DNA of 64,000 nt from assembly GCF_014905175.1 (NCBI RefSeq), contig NC_057791.1:14636177-14700176 (forward strand). The letters run 5' to 3'. Of this stretch, positions 53,267 through 63,764 are shown piece after piece. The DNA comes from Aphidius gifuensis. Taxonomy: Eukaryota > Arthropoda > Insecta > Hymenoptera > Braconidae. Every line of letters starts with the position of its first letter. Position 1 is the first letter of the stretch. The notes under the pieces are model-generated. The model saw only the letters and a program-made list of their open reading frames with translations, was not told where the DNA came from and made no database searches. The translations under genes and the position numbers were made by a program.

Positions 53267-53631
53267 GCCCGGGAAAAAATTAGACGATCGCCAACGATCG
53301 TCAGCGATCGTTGAAGATGTCATATTTGTCCACATCTTTGTCGATCGCTATCGATGTACAACAATTTACAGAAAAATAGACAAACATGATTCTCCGGCCT
53401 TAATTTAAATAAAAAAAAAAAATATTCCTGAGTATATTATAATTATGATAAATTCTCCAGCATAAGCTAATAATTATTATAATTTGTCTATTTTTCTGTA
53501 AATTGTTGTATATCGATAGCAATCGACAGCGTTCGACTTTGATCGACAGCGATCGACGGCGATCGACAAAGATGTGGACAAATATGACATCTTCAACGAT
53601 CGTTGGCGATCGTCTAATTTTTTCCTGGGCG
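53267..53631. mobile_element. Long hairpin element with CGATCG-rich arms
   Basis: The termini GCCCGGGAAAAAATTAGACG and CGTCTAATTTTTTCCTGGGC are inverted. Arms of about 120 bases contain many ACGATCG / TCGATCG words and return symmetrically (GATGTCATATTTGTCCACATC against GATGTGGACAAATATGACATC). The middle is AT-rich. The CCCGGGAAAAAAT / CCCTGGG-type ends resemble those of the GATCT array at 15513-16177, so the two may be related families. Inserted in a MATH-BTB remnant. Confidence 0.8.
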
Positions 53632-54927
53632 CCGCAAATAAATAGCAGAAGACACTGGCCTTTATTGACAATGATCAACAACTAATGGTAATTGGTTAGT
53701 ACCAAGTACAGTGGTGCTGAACTATAGTAGTCGAAAAAAGACAGGAAATAACAATCGAAAAAAAATAAATTAATCAATAAAAACATTTTGGTAATGAACA
53801 CATTGATGTAGTAAATAAATTTTAATGTTATATGAATTTATAATTATAAATGTTTTGTTAATTTATCAAATCGAAATCTTGACATCTAAATTGTAATAAT
53901 AATGATAATAAAAAATTAAAAAAAAATACATTATTGAAATCGATTAAAAGTTTGAATGATAATTACGTTGTTTTAAAATGTATAAAAAATATTTATGGAA
54001 AAATAAGTCATTCGATGAAAAATGATAGTATCGATATATATCACAGATATTTCATTTTGAAACTTTGAAACACTTATTTGATTGTTTTTTTTTTTTTTCA
54101 AATACTCATATACAAATAGATAAATGAATAATGTATTTTAATAATAATAATGATGTTTAAAATACAATATATATTTATACATATTGAATAGTAAAATAAT
54201 AACATTGAAAGTTTTTTTTTATCAAAAGGCACGGAGTCAAGTGTAAGAAAAAAAAAATAAATAAATTAATGAAAACACAGTATTTATTTTTATAATTATA
54301 TTATTAATAACTATTTATTTAAAAAATTATATTATCAAATAAAAATACATTCATTGGATAAGTTTAGATTAACAAAATGTATGTTGATCATTTCATTTAC
54401 AAATTAGGCAGCTTAATCAGTACACATTACGACAATTTTTTCCGTTTTTTTTTTCGAGTATTTATAATTATTCTTGTTGAGTATTTTTATAAATAAATAA
54501 ATTGTACGATAAATTTTCGATCTTGGAAACATGATTTTTGTTTTTCTCAATATTCACAATACTTAAAATAATCTACATGAAAAATAAAAAAAAAATAAAT
54601 AATTTTTATTCTTGGAGCATTCGAAACTATTCAAAATTTCGATATCTGAATTGTAATAATAATAAAAAATAAGTGACAAAAAAATATAAATAAAATACAT
54701 TATTGAAATCTGTTAAAAGTTCTAAAAATATAGTTACGTTAAAAAACAATGTAAAAATGAGTCATTCTACGAAAGTCGACAGTATTGATTCATGTCACAA
54801 ATTTCATTTCAAAACTAAACACTATAAGTTGATTGTTTTTTTTTTTAAATACTCAAATACAAATAGATAAATAAATTATATATTTTAATAATAACGATGA
54901 TGTTTTAAATATAATATATATTTATAT
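53632..54927. repeat. Direct duplication of the 3' flank of the exonuclease gene
   Basis: About 53875-54190 and 54635-54930 are related copies in the same orientation (GAATTGTAATAATAAT, AATACATTATTGAAATC, GAGTCATTC / AAGTCATTC, TCAAATACTCA, ACAAATAGATAAAT). The second adjoins the 3' end of the gene at 54928. No coding sequence is seen in the first copy. Confidence 0.65.
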
Positions 54928-56112
54928 TTACATATGTAATGATTTTGTATTATCATGCTTAACTCTTGCCAATAATAAATCAACAACAATTTTAGCATCT
55001 TCAATTGAATCATGTTCACTTAGTTGTATTTGTTTTTTCAATACTGTTCTTGCAAGTGTTTTTAAACTGCTTCTAAATGGATAACCCAAAAAATGAGGAA
55101 ACACAACACACGTATCAATAATCATCGAATGTAATATTTTTAATGCTTTTAAATCATTTTCTAAACCATGACCAATGAGTATTGTTTCAGCACTTATGAA
55201 TGTCAATAAATCTTTTTGCACATCTTTTAAAGTTTTTTTTGTATTCTTTAACATACTTTTTGTAATACCACTAAATCTTGTATTATAATCAATAATTTCA
55301 CTATTTGGTTTAACTAGTGTATCATACACAATATTTTTTTTCATATCAACAACACTCACTTTAACAACTTCAAGACCATTTTTAGTAAAACACATTTCAC
55401 AATCAAGCGCATAAACACCATAATTATCATCCCATGAAATTACACGTGATGGTTTTGTCCGTACATATCCATCAAGTGGTCCATTACAACCTTGTGTTAT
55501 GCCAGTCCACACATGCATATTTCCTTCAGTACAACCGCTTGAATTTTCTTCACCATTACAGCAGTTCCACTTGGAATCACTTGGATTATAATAATTATTA
55601 CGTAATTTTCCCCAATGATATATGCATTTATCTTTTGTAATATATTCATTTGTTTCACGGTTTATTAAGAAATTCTCGAAACAACGAACACAAGAATGTT
55701 CAACAGTTTGTGTTTGATTTATATTATTCCATGTTGTTGGACTTGAACCTAAACTTTCACATGTTTCATCTGACCAATCGGATAATGAGGATGATGAACT
55801 TGATGTACTATCACTATCACTGTCTGCAGTTTTTAATTTATCACTTGACACTTGACTTGGTACAAATTCACGTGCATTTACATTAAAAGTGTGTTGTAGA
55901 GAATTGTTTATATATTTATTATTGCCGCTGTTATTATTGTTTTGGTTGTTAACACGTGAATATGGTTGATGATATCTTGGATGTTGCTCTTGATATACAA
56001 TAAAAGCACAACCAGGATAATGAGTCAATTCAACTGGAAAGCCGAGATATGTTAAATCCACTCCACTTAACATGTACTTTCGTAAATTAACTTTTGTCAT
56101 TTTGTTGTTCAC
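54928..56112 (-). CDS. REXO1/GOR-like 3'-5' RNA exonuclease (DEDDh)
   Basis: Single exon, 394 aa. The C-terminal exonuclease domain (about 232-387) has all five DEDDh residues: D237 and E239 (YALDCEM), D320 (HGLENDLKALK), H367 and D372 (EHDSIEDA). Before it lies the Cys/His module typical of REXO1/GOR proteins: C141xxC144, C163xxH166, C184C185, C194, H200. The N-terminus (DLTYLGFPVELTHYPGCAFI) and a Ser/Asp-rich linker (about 96-125) complete it. The family trims 3' ends of structured RNAs such as 5S rRNA and tRNA, in the nucleus or nucleolus. It is shorter than vertebrate REXO1, which has a long N-terminal region. The start could be M1 or M5. It is not part of the adaptor cluster; the codon pattern and gene look intact. 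Confidence 0.92.
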   Translation of the reverse strand: MNNKMTKVNLRKYMLSGVDLTYLGFPVELTHYPGCAFIVYQEQHPRYHQPYSRVNNQNNNNSGNNKYINNSLQHTFNVNAREFVPSQVSSDKLKTADSDSDSTSSSSSSLSDWSDETCESLGSSPTTWNNINQTQTVEHSCVRCFENFLINRETNEYITKDKCIYHWGKLRNNYYNPSDSKWNCCNGEENSSGCTEGNMHVWTGITQGCNGPLDGYVRTKPSRVISWDDNYGVYALDCEMCFTKNGLEVVKVSVVDMKKNIVYDTLVKPNSEIIDYNTRFSGITKSMLKNTKKTLKDVQKDLLTFISAETILIGHGLENDLKALKILHSMIIDTCVVFPHFLGYPFRSSLKTLARTVLKKQIQLSEHDSIEDAKIVVDLLLARVKHDNTKSLHM

Positions 56113-57659
56113 TTATTATTTCTGTTTATTTCAAATTATCTTTTTTTTTGCACGTGGCTGTTCAGTGAATAGTCCTTGTGCGATTTAAAACACTTGTACA
56201 CACACTGTAACCGTAACACAGTGCGTGTAGTGTCTGATTTTTGAACTATAGTGAAATTGGCAAAAGATTACTAGGATCATTAAGCGCATGCGCAAAACTC
56301 CAGTAGAGGTCAGTGGGTCAGTGGAAAGTTTGCTCAAGTTTTTTCTCCGTAACTTTATCCAAGTTCTTTTCTTCTGTTGATAACTAAAGAACGAATAAAC
56401 AAAAATACTTAATATTCATAAGATAAAAAAGAACTACAAGTTGTGTTCCCTGGTAAAAAAAAGTCTCTCCGGATTTCTACGCAATTGAGATATTTTTCCA
56501 TTTTCTTATCCGTTGGTTTTTTTGAAAGGAAATGCCGGAAAACATCCAAAGATATTACGAAAATAATCGAAAGATTACACCATAAATACTCTTGGAAGCC
56601 TCAACCACGTAGAAATCCGGAGAAGTCCTGAGCAATTCCGGAGGAACCCAGAAAATATCGGAGAAATTTTTCCACCGTGGGTTATAAAAAAAAAAATTAA
56701 AGATAAATTATTTAATTTTTTTCTAACGCCCCTTTTGTAAAACTCTACCATCAAGGAAACAAACGAAAGAGTGGAGTTCGCTAGCAAATTTTTTGACTAA
56801 AGTTTTATGCCATGGTCAATTTATTACCAGAAATAACTTAATGTTTCACTAATATCTGTGAATAATCTAGTCGTTTCTGGTAATAAAAAGGCTACGCCAT
56901 AGAATTTTGATCGAACAATAATATGCTATAGACTCCAGCAGTCAAAACTTAATTCTTAATCCATTATTTTAAATTCTCAATCAGTGCCTACAATTTTATC
57001 TCTCATAGATAATATTCAAAATGATATTTTCTTTTTATACAAATTATTAATGAATAAAAAAAAAGACTGAACAAACGAAAAAGAAATACATGAAAAGTCG
57101 ATAAAAATAATTTCTTTTGGTTAAAAATGTTAAGTGGTTTGAAAAATTGTTTTTTATTTATAATTACAACATCAATTATAAATTACATTTTTTATTATAA
57201 AAAACCATATGGTTATATTAAACTAAATTATAATAATAAGTTGAAATATTGTTATTAATAATAATTAGAATACAATTTTGAAATGACTTTTAAGATGAAA
57301 TATTTAACACAAAATGCTACTGGAAAGCCATAATATCTTAATGAATATAATGGAAATTGAAAATAGTCAATTTTTTCAAGAGCATCCTCGTGTGTATTTT
57401 CCAGAATAATTATATTTTTAACTATCAAATAAACAACAGCAAACTATATTTAATGCAAAAATTAACCAATTATATTTATCTAAAATTAGTTGACTTGAAT
57501 GATAAAAAAAATAATTGATTTCTTGCAAAAAATATTGCTAAGTGCTAGAAAAACTGTTGATTACAATAATAATTATATTACTGTCATTATGAAATACTAC
57601 ATATATACTTTTCATAACTTTAACAATAGATATATATTTTTTTTTTATTCTTGTTGTGT
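56113..57659. other. Intergenic DNA with decayed family c MITE
   Basis: The upstream region of the exonuclease gene is about 56113-56400 (GCGCATGCGCAAAACTCC near 56285). A decayed copy of the palindromic MITE family c spans about 56800-56910 (TTTATTACCAGAAA ... TTTCTGGTAATAAA). The rest is AT-rich, without a gene. Confidence 0.45.
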
Positions 57660-58606
57660 TTAATCATTATTCTTTATTAACGATGGCTTGCTTCGTAACT
57701 CTTGAACAAGAAGCCTCAATAGTAAAATTCCAAAGATGATTTGGATAGCTAGAAAAAAAAGAAAATTTTTTTGAATTAAGCAACTGAGTTTAATGGTAAA
57801 ACAAAAAACAAAAAAAAAAATTAAAAACATGATTATTTCAACATACCCAGAGAAAAAGAGCAATAACATCCCAATGAAAATTGTGACATGGTTGTCGACT
57901 TGATAGTGTTACGCTCGGAACGAGTGACTGCCATAGAAATGCAAAAAAATAAGACCAGATTCTAGAATAGAATTAAATTAATTAATAATTAATTAAAAAA
58001 AATATAATATCATAATTTTGCTTTTTTTTAAACTAACCTTGATGACACTAATACAGCACATTAAATGGATTAGAAAGAGCAGAATTATTATAATTACTTC
58101 AAGTTCGAAGGGCATGTTTGTCAAACATAAACCATGTATTGGGGGTTCCGATGTAAACACGCCATATTGACCACCAATTCGACCTCGTACCGTTAATGGT
58201 AATAACATAGTTGTAATCTAAATATCAAACAGATTAATTTCATAGAATGTTGTTAGTCTTGTTCAGTGTAAACTCGGCTTTTAATTTAGTTAAAAGAATA
58301 TTATATATTTTATATACTTACAACGTCATAAATTGAGAAATATTTAACAATATTATGAAGAGTACAGCAGCGGATAGTATTCTGAGGTTCAACCTATAAA
58401 AAAAAAATAAAAACAAATAATAGAATCAAATAAAATAAATAAATTTTATTTAATTAAATAAATAAAATAAATAAATATTTAAATAAAATAAAAAAATAAT
58501 AATATTGAAACCCTTTCATGTCATTAATATAATGAAGATAATCCGCGAGTTTAAATTAATTTTTTCAACTAACCTCTTTATTTCTCAATTGACTCATCGT
58601 GGTCAT
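57660..58606 (-). CDS. Small multi-pass membrane protein, five exons, 162 aa, family not recognised
   Basis: Exons on the minus strand: 58574-58606 (MTTMSQLRNKE), 58322-58393, 58038-58217, 57847-57961 and 57660-57748. All have GT...AG borders and consistent phases, giving 162 aa. Hydrophobic segments: about 24-45 (weak), 76-107 (VIIIILLFLIHLMCCISVIK plus NLVLFFCISMAV, one long or two short helices) and 134-150 (AIQIIFGILLLRLLV). A polar loop (about 108-125) and a basic tail (ELRSKPSLIKNND) follow the pattern of small insect tetraspan-like or LAPTM-like proteins, but I cannot assign a family. The phase agreement across four introns is the main evidence that the gene is real. The function is unknown. 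Confidence 0.75.
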
Positions 58607-59744
58607 ATCAAGTTTTTTGCGGACCCTTATACACTGAGAAAGTATAAACTTATTATGTAATTATGAAATTCAAAGATTGATAATTATATAACTGGAATAA
58701 TTCGAGATTATAATTGATTTATAAACTTAATTGTTGTAATAATTTTGTTGAAAATGACAAAACAATGTGTTTCTAGCAACAGGTACGACGTAAGTTTTAT
58801 GTCATCGTCATGTCATGTATCAATGTATGGATGCACTCAGCTGACTGAGATTGACATCTGGCTGCATCTGGCTCTGAAAGAGAGAGAGAGAGACACACAC
58901 ACATACAAAGCAATGCACACAATGCGCATAAAAAAAAAAAATTAGTTTTCCCAAGAAAACCAAGATGTCTCTCGCCATTTTCAAAACTGAAATAGTCAAA
59001 AACACAAAATCGTATGTTTTTGTATTGATTACATATTTATCCAGCATTGCAAACTTATAATTAATTCCGAAACAAAATTTATATTATTATTATTATTATT
59101 ATAATTGGAACTAATAATTTGCTCAATATCTATGATACCATTTGACTCTCATTTTCGTTATAGGCGAATGTAGAAATAAAAATCGTTCAGTTAAATAATA
59201 ATAATAATAATAATAAGTTGAACCATTATTTTATTATTAATAATAATTATAAAAGTCATAAAGTTTTAAAATATGGAGTAAATATGTTTAATACGTAATT
59301 ATTAAAATAGTCATAATACTCATAATATCTAAATGAGTAATGAAAATTGAAAATAATCGATTTGTCTAAAAGCAAACTCGTGTGTATTCTCTGGAATGAT
59401 AATTTTTTTTAAAAATTAAATAAACAATACAATAAACATTACAATATATTCGTATTATATTAGTTATTTACTGTTAAAAATAAAATTTCTAGATTTTTAA
59501 AAATATTTTTTTGTAAAATAAAATTTATGCAGTTTGTCAATTTATTGACTGTCGTAAAAAAAAAAAAAAAAAAAATTAGAAAAATACGATAAACGAATAT
59601 TTAAATTTATAATTTATAATCTTTTATTTATTATGAAACGATTTAAACATGTTACAAATTTTATATTGCATTTCTTGTTAATGATTGATTGTTCGATTCA
59701 TTCGAAAAGTTTCCATTATAATTGATTTATATATAATTATATAC
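58607..59744. other. AT-rich intergenic DNA with simple repeats
   Basis: No gene seen. Simple repeats: (GA)n then (CA)n at about 58875-58904, (ATT)n at about 59082-59101, (AAT)n at about 59196-59216. Confidence 0.5.
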
Positions 59745-60012
59745 AAATTCATATGATAAAAAAACTCTAGTAACCATGCCTGATTATCATATCAGTTTTT
59801 CAGAAGTCAGAACTGATGACTTACAGTGTCAATAAAAACAAAAAAAAAGAACCTTCAATGATCCGTAATATTTTTTTTTAATATTATACTGTTCGTTATA
59901 TTATTTCATTATATTTATCTTGTTTTAAATATTAGATATGAAATGTTTTTGAAAATATAGCAACAATCCATTTGATAAGAAATTTCAACGAATTTGATAC
60001 TTCTTGTGGTGT
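59745..60012 (-). pseudogene. Fragment of the unidentified gene also at 25728
   Basis: Paralogous to 25660-25870 (AAATTCATATGATAAAAAAA, TAACCATGCCT, CAACAATCCATTTGATAAGAAA, GATACTTCTTG). The match ends abruptly at GTGTTGGTTAGGGC, where a CTTGGTCTTGG-type repeat begins (to about 60080). Confidence 0.5.
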
Positions 60013-62060
60013 TGGTTAGGGCTTCACCCAAGACCAAGACCAGTCTTGGTATTGTCTTGGTATTGTCTTGGTTTTCAACAATAACAATATTTTTCTAAAC
60101 CTCTCATTATAATAAATAAGAAAAAAAATATTAAAAAATAAACTTTTATCAATCTACTTATTTTTTTGAAAACTCTTTTATTTTTTTTTTTAGTTAAGTA
60201 TTAAATTTTTTTAAAGAAATAATTATTAAATTCATTCTTTCGTTATAAATTCAACTGTTATGTATTTATGATAACATTGTACACTTTTACGTAGGCGAAG
60301 CCTATAGTATTAAATTCATACACGTTTTTTTTAAAATGATCATATCTTGTAAAGTAATAAAGGTAGAAGGATCGTATTAGGACCGAATTATTCGTCTATG
60401 AAAATACTAAAACCAGGGACTTACTAAAAGTAATTTTAATTGTTAGTTAATTTATTATTAACAAAAACGATCACCGTGTAATTTTCAAAGTGTCAAATAA
60501 TAAGAAAACTAAGAACAAATCATGGATGATTTTTTGCCAGGATATTAAGAATGATTTATAATAATAATAATCGAGTTGAAAATTGTTTTAATGTCGTTGG
60601 AAGATTGTTAATAAAAAAAAAACAAAACTGTTTTTATGTTTTGCATAACTCTTAAAATTTTAACTTACAAGCTTTGTTTATAAGCTCAAATTAATTGTCT
60701 TTTGATACCGAGAGCCACCCTCTCTTGATAAAATTTACTCGATCATTCGTTAATTAGATATCAGCAATTGTTTATAACAATCACTATCAGCCTTATATGT
60801 TACAGTCGAAAAATAAACGAAGTGATTTTTGCGATTTTTATCAGACAGAGTGGCTCTCAGAATTTAATATCAAATTTTTGAGCTTAATAAAACTTTTTTA
60901 TGTTAATTTGTTCAAAAGTTGTCCAAAATATATACAATTATCGATTTTTATTTTAAACATTTTTTCTTCAAAAAAGAGTTTAAAGCGCATGCGTAAAACT
61001 TTCTTTGCTGTGGTTATAATTTGCTTGATCGATAAAATAGTTATTTAAATTATCATGTTATTAAAAAGAAAAAAAAAAAACTACCATGAACGAATTTTCA
61101 TAAATAAAAGTAATAAACAAAATGGTTCTAAAAAAGATTTGTTCAGTTTAAAAAAAGTAGAATGATTTATTTTTTTTATATTTGTATTGATTTCTTTTTT
61201 GAACGAATCTAATAAAATTATTAATTACAAGTGGTATAACCTCAAATTTTTTTCATCTGTATTTTGATTTATGTACATAATTTGACAGGTGAAAAACAGC
61301 GCGAAAAAAACAAAAAATATTTAATCATATAATTTAAAATTATTAATAAAAAAAAAAACTAAAATGAATTTGGAATAATCAAGAGGAACCACACGGGCTT
61401 TCGCCGGAGTTTTGAAAATTTTCAATTTTCAATAGAACGAATCCGTTACTAAAATTTTTATTATTGAATTTCACATCATCTGATAATTGTCAATAATAAT
61501 CAGTTGTTTAATTAGAATGAGACATCTTTGTAAAAGTATGAAATTATTACTCAAAATAATAGTTAACAACAATTAAAAAGAAACTCAAAAAAAAAAAAAC
61601 TCATTTAATTTTTCTTAATTCAAATTAATTTTATTTGTTGATATATTATTCACATACTTGTCGTTTTTCATTTAAAACCAAAGGTAAATTGTATAAAAAT
61701 TATATTATATTTAATTTAAAAATACTTTCACAGATTAATCAATAAGTCCAACAACATTTATGAATTCTTTGTGTTCTTTTAAATTTTTTAAATCAGCATT
61801 ATGGTCACTTGGTAAATTATCCATATGTATCAATAAAAAATATGCTATAATAAAAAAAAACAGCTAGTGAAACATATTTTGGATCAATTAAATTTTCTGA
61901 TATTGATGTTTTCATTGATACAAGATACAATACTTAGACCAAATGTACATACAAGGGTGAATGTAAGTTCATATACCTCTTGGCTCAAATTATAATGAAT
62001 CTTTTTTTATTGGAATTCTATCTGGACGATAAATACTTTTCAATATTTTCATAATTGTTA
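60013..62060. other. AT-rich intergenic DNA with a probable 1.1-kb insertion and an inverted fragment
   Basis: About 60290-61440 is foreign to the duplicated flank around it: the flank matches 26840-26900 on both sides (AAATTCAACTGT...TATTTATGATAA at 60245; CAATAATAATCAGTTGTTTA at 61490). It opens GTAGGCGAAGCCTA and closes near GGGCTTTCGCC. Short ORFs inside (e.g. at 60797) show no recognisable domain. Bases 61720-62060 (minus) are the third copy of the membrane-gene fragment. Confidence 0.45.
61720..62060 (-). pseudogene. Fragment of unidentified membrane-protein gene, inverted copy
   Basis: The minus strand reads ...IAYFLLIHMDNLPSDHNADL then NLKEHKEFINVVGLID-stop. Same segment as 48150-48330. 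Confidence 0.5.
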
Positions 62061-62269
62061 TTCTCAATGCCAGTAAATATTTATATATTAGGTATCAAAT
62101 TTTACTTTGGAAAAAAACTTCACAATTAACTAAAAAAAAGAAAAGGTTTATTAAGAAATAAGTCTTGAAAGAAGTTTTTTTTTTCAATAATTTTTTTTTA
62201 TTACACTAGATTTTAGACAAGAATTATGTAAGACATTTTAATATGTTAATAAAATATATATTTTTTATT

Positions 62270-63340
62270 TTATGAGAACAACAAGTGCTCAAGAACACCT
62301 ACAAAAACTTTAGGATATTTTTTTTTGTAAACTTGAAATGTTTTATTTTTCCTAACAGCTCGTAAATTTTTTTTCATAAATTCTAAACATTTTTCATGCA
62401 GTTCTTTAAGATTATATCTATCAGAATAAACGAATATACTTGCGACATTTTCACAGTTTATCGTTTTACCGATTATTTCTTTACAAATATTTTTTAAACA
62501 ATCAACCTGATATTTTTCAGCAACGGCAAATAATTCAATCGGCATTTTGTCAATATTTGGTGTTTCACCAGTATAAATATAATGTAAAAATTCTTTAAAA
62601 ACATCTTCATCAATATCTTCAATGACAACTTCGTTCTTTTCATTTCCTTTGAATTGTTCATGATCAAAAATTGCAGCAAAAACAGGACTACGTACTGCAA
62701 GAATGCTTTTAATCGCACGAAATGATTTTTGACCCACTTGAATGGTAACATCAGCTAATTTTTTATTTAACAAAAGTTTTTCCAAGTCTGCAATCAATTG
62801 ATGTGTTGCATTAAATCTCATATTAATTTCATTAGAATTATTTGTAAGTTTTCTAGACATTTTTATTTTACAAACAATCCTTAATTTATCATTTCGAAAA
62901 TGTTTATTATCCAATGCAGCTTTCAAAGTTTTTCCGAAACGACTATAATTCCAATATGCTTTTTTTGAAAGGTCCCTAATATTATTAAACGGACTTATAT
63001 CATCATCTACAATTATTTCACATTCTGTTTGAAATTGTGAAGTATCATTGAAACTATTGAATTTTGTAGATTGCAACTGTATTGAAACAAATTTTTCACA
63101 TATCCAATGACCATCGGAGTATAGCACTGCATCCGGATCCATCTCTAAAATCCATTCATCGTTGAAGTCAGAATAATGAGATGAAAATTTCGGTGATTTA
63201 ATTTTTTTCTGGTCACATTCGACGTTATTAATTATCCATTTATATGCAAATTTACAAGTTTCCATACCAGTAACATAATCTTGGTTTGACTTTATAAGTT
63301 TAACGTGATTTTGGGTGGCTGTTTTAGCAACTACTGCCAT
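62270..63340 (-). CDS. MATH-BTB (SPOP-like) protein, subgroup IV
   Basis: Single exon, 356 aa. The start MAVVAKTATQNHVKLIKSNQ replaces the usual MSVV. MATH is about 29-160 (KFAYKWIINNVECDQK, SSHYSDFNDEWILEMD, SRFGKTLKAALDNKHF). BTB is about 175-288 and deviates at usually fixed places: LADV for SADV, FAAIFDHE for FAAMFDHE, and FKG for the FKE CUL3-contact motif. Tail ends LEHLLFS. The ORF is intact, but loss of the FKE glutamate suggests weaker CUL3 binding or relaxed constraint (inference). Confidence 0.88.
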   Translation of the reverse strand: MAVVAKTATQNHVKLIKSNQDYVTGMETCKFAYKWIINNVECDQKKIKSPKFSSHYSDFNDEWILEMDPDAVLYSDGHWICEKFVSIQLQSTKFNSFNDTSQFQTECEIIVDDDISPFNNIRDLSKKAYWNYSRFGKTLKAALDNKHFRNDKLRIVCKIKMSRKLTNNSNEINMRFNATHQLIADLEKLLLNKKLADVTIQVGQKSFRAIKSILAVRSPVFAAIFDHEQFKGNEKNEVVIEDIDEDVFKEFLHYIYTGETPNIDKMPIELFAVAEKYQVDCLKNICKEIIGKTINCENVASIFVYSDRYNLKELHEKCLEFMKKNLRAVRKNKTFQVYKKKYPKVFVGVLEHLLFS

Positions 63341-63634
63341 GATTATGTATATTATTTATATAATTAGTTGTAAAACTAATAATTTTTTTTTAGCACAAAA
63401 AATGTGTATTTGTGTACAGGTTAATTCCGACTGATTTAGACTGATAGGCAATGAAAACGTCAAATATAAACGATGGAATTGAATGGCTGGATAGAACTGG
63501 ATGAAACCTTATCTAACCTTATCTATAACCTTATAGCCTCTGGCAGCACATTCGAGCACATGGTTTATTATCGATACACCTTTCAATAAATGTATTGATT
63601 AATCGAATGCTTTATACAATCGATCGATCTTTTA
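63341..63634 (-). promoter_or_regulatory. Upstream block of gene at 62270, class I promoter motif
   Basis: It contains GTACAGGTTAATTCCGACTG, CAGCACATTCGAGCACATGG, TTTATTATCGATACACC (about 63564-63580) and CAATCGATCGATC (about 63618-63630), where the MITE interrupts. Confidence 0.45.
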
Positions 63635-63764
63635 TATGATGAAACCGGCTAAAGAGTCGGCGACAGTTTTCATGTAAACCATGAACAGAGATATAATTAG
63701 GCTAATACTGTTAATGGTTTATATGAAAATTGTTGCCGTTCTCTTTGGCTGGTTTCATCATATA
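63635..63764. mobile_element. Short TIR MITE in a class I promoter
   Basis: About 130 bases with inverted ends ATGATGAAACCGGCTAAAGAG and CTCTTTGGCTGGTTTCATCAT and a palindromic inner part (TTTTCATGTAAACCAT / ATGGTTTATATGAAAA). The uninterrupted site is upstream of the gene at 27254 (about 28704-28750). Confidence 0.85.

Noticed and set aside
57660..57869. A single 69-aa ORF as the complete small membrane protein.
   Set aside because: It reads through an intron; using the GT...AG borders gives a longer five-exon gene with consistent phases.
1336..62751. A recurrent 85-105 aa ORF in the alternate frame of every BTB half (MKNQLMLPxKWVKNHF...).
   Set aside because: It overlaps the conserved BTB coding frame in each copy and changes only as forced by it. 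It is a shadow frame kept open by low-GC codons, with no own start context or domain.
1118..63340. MATH-BTB copies as retrotransposed processed genes, because they lack introns.
   Set aside because: Upstream and downstream flanks, including other genes' introns (RCL1), are copied with them. There are no matched target duplications with poly-A tails. DNA-level duplication fits better; the ancestor may have been intronless.
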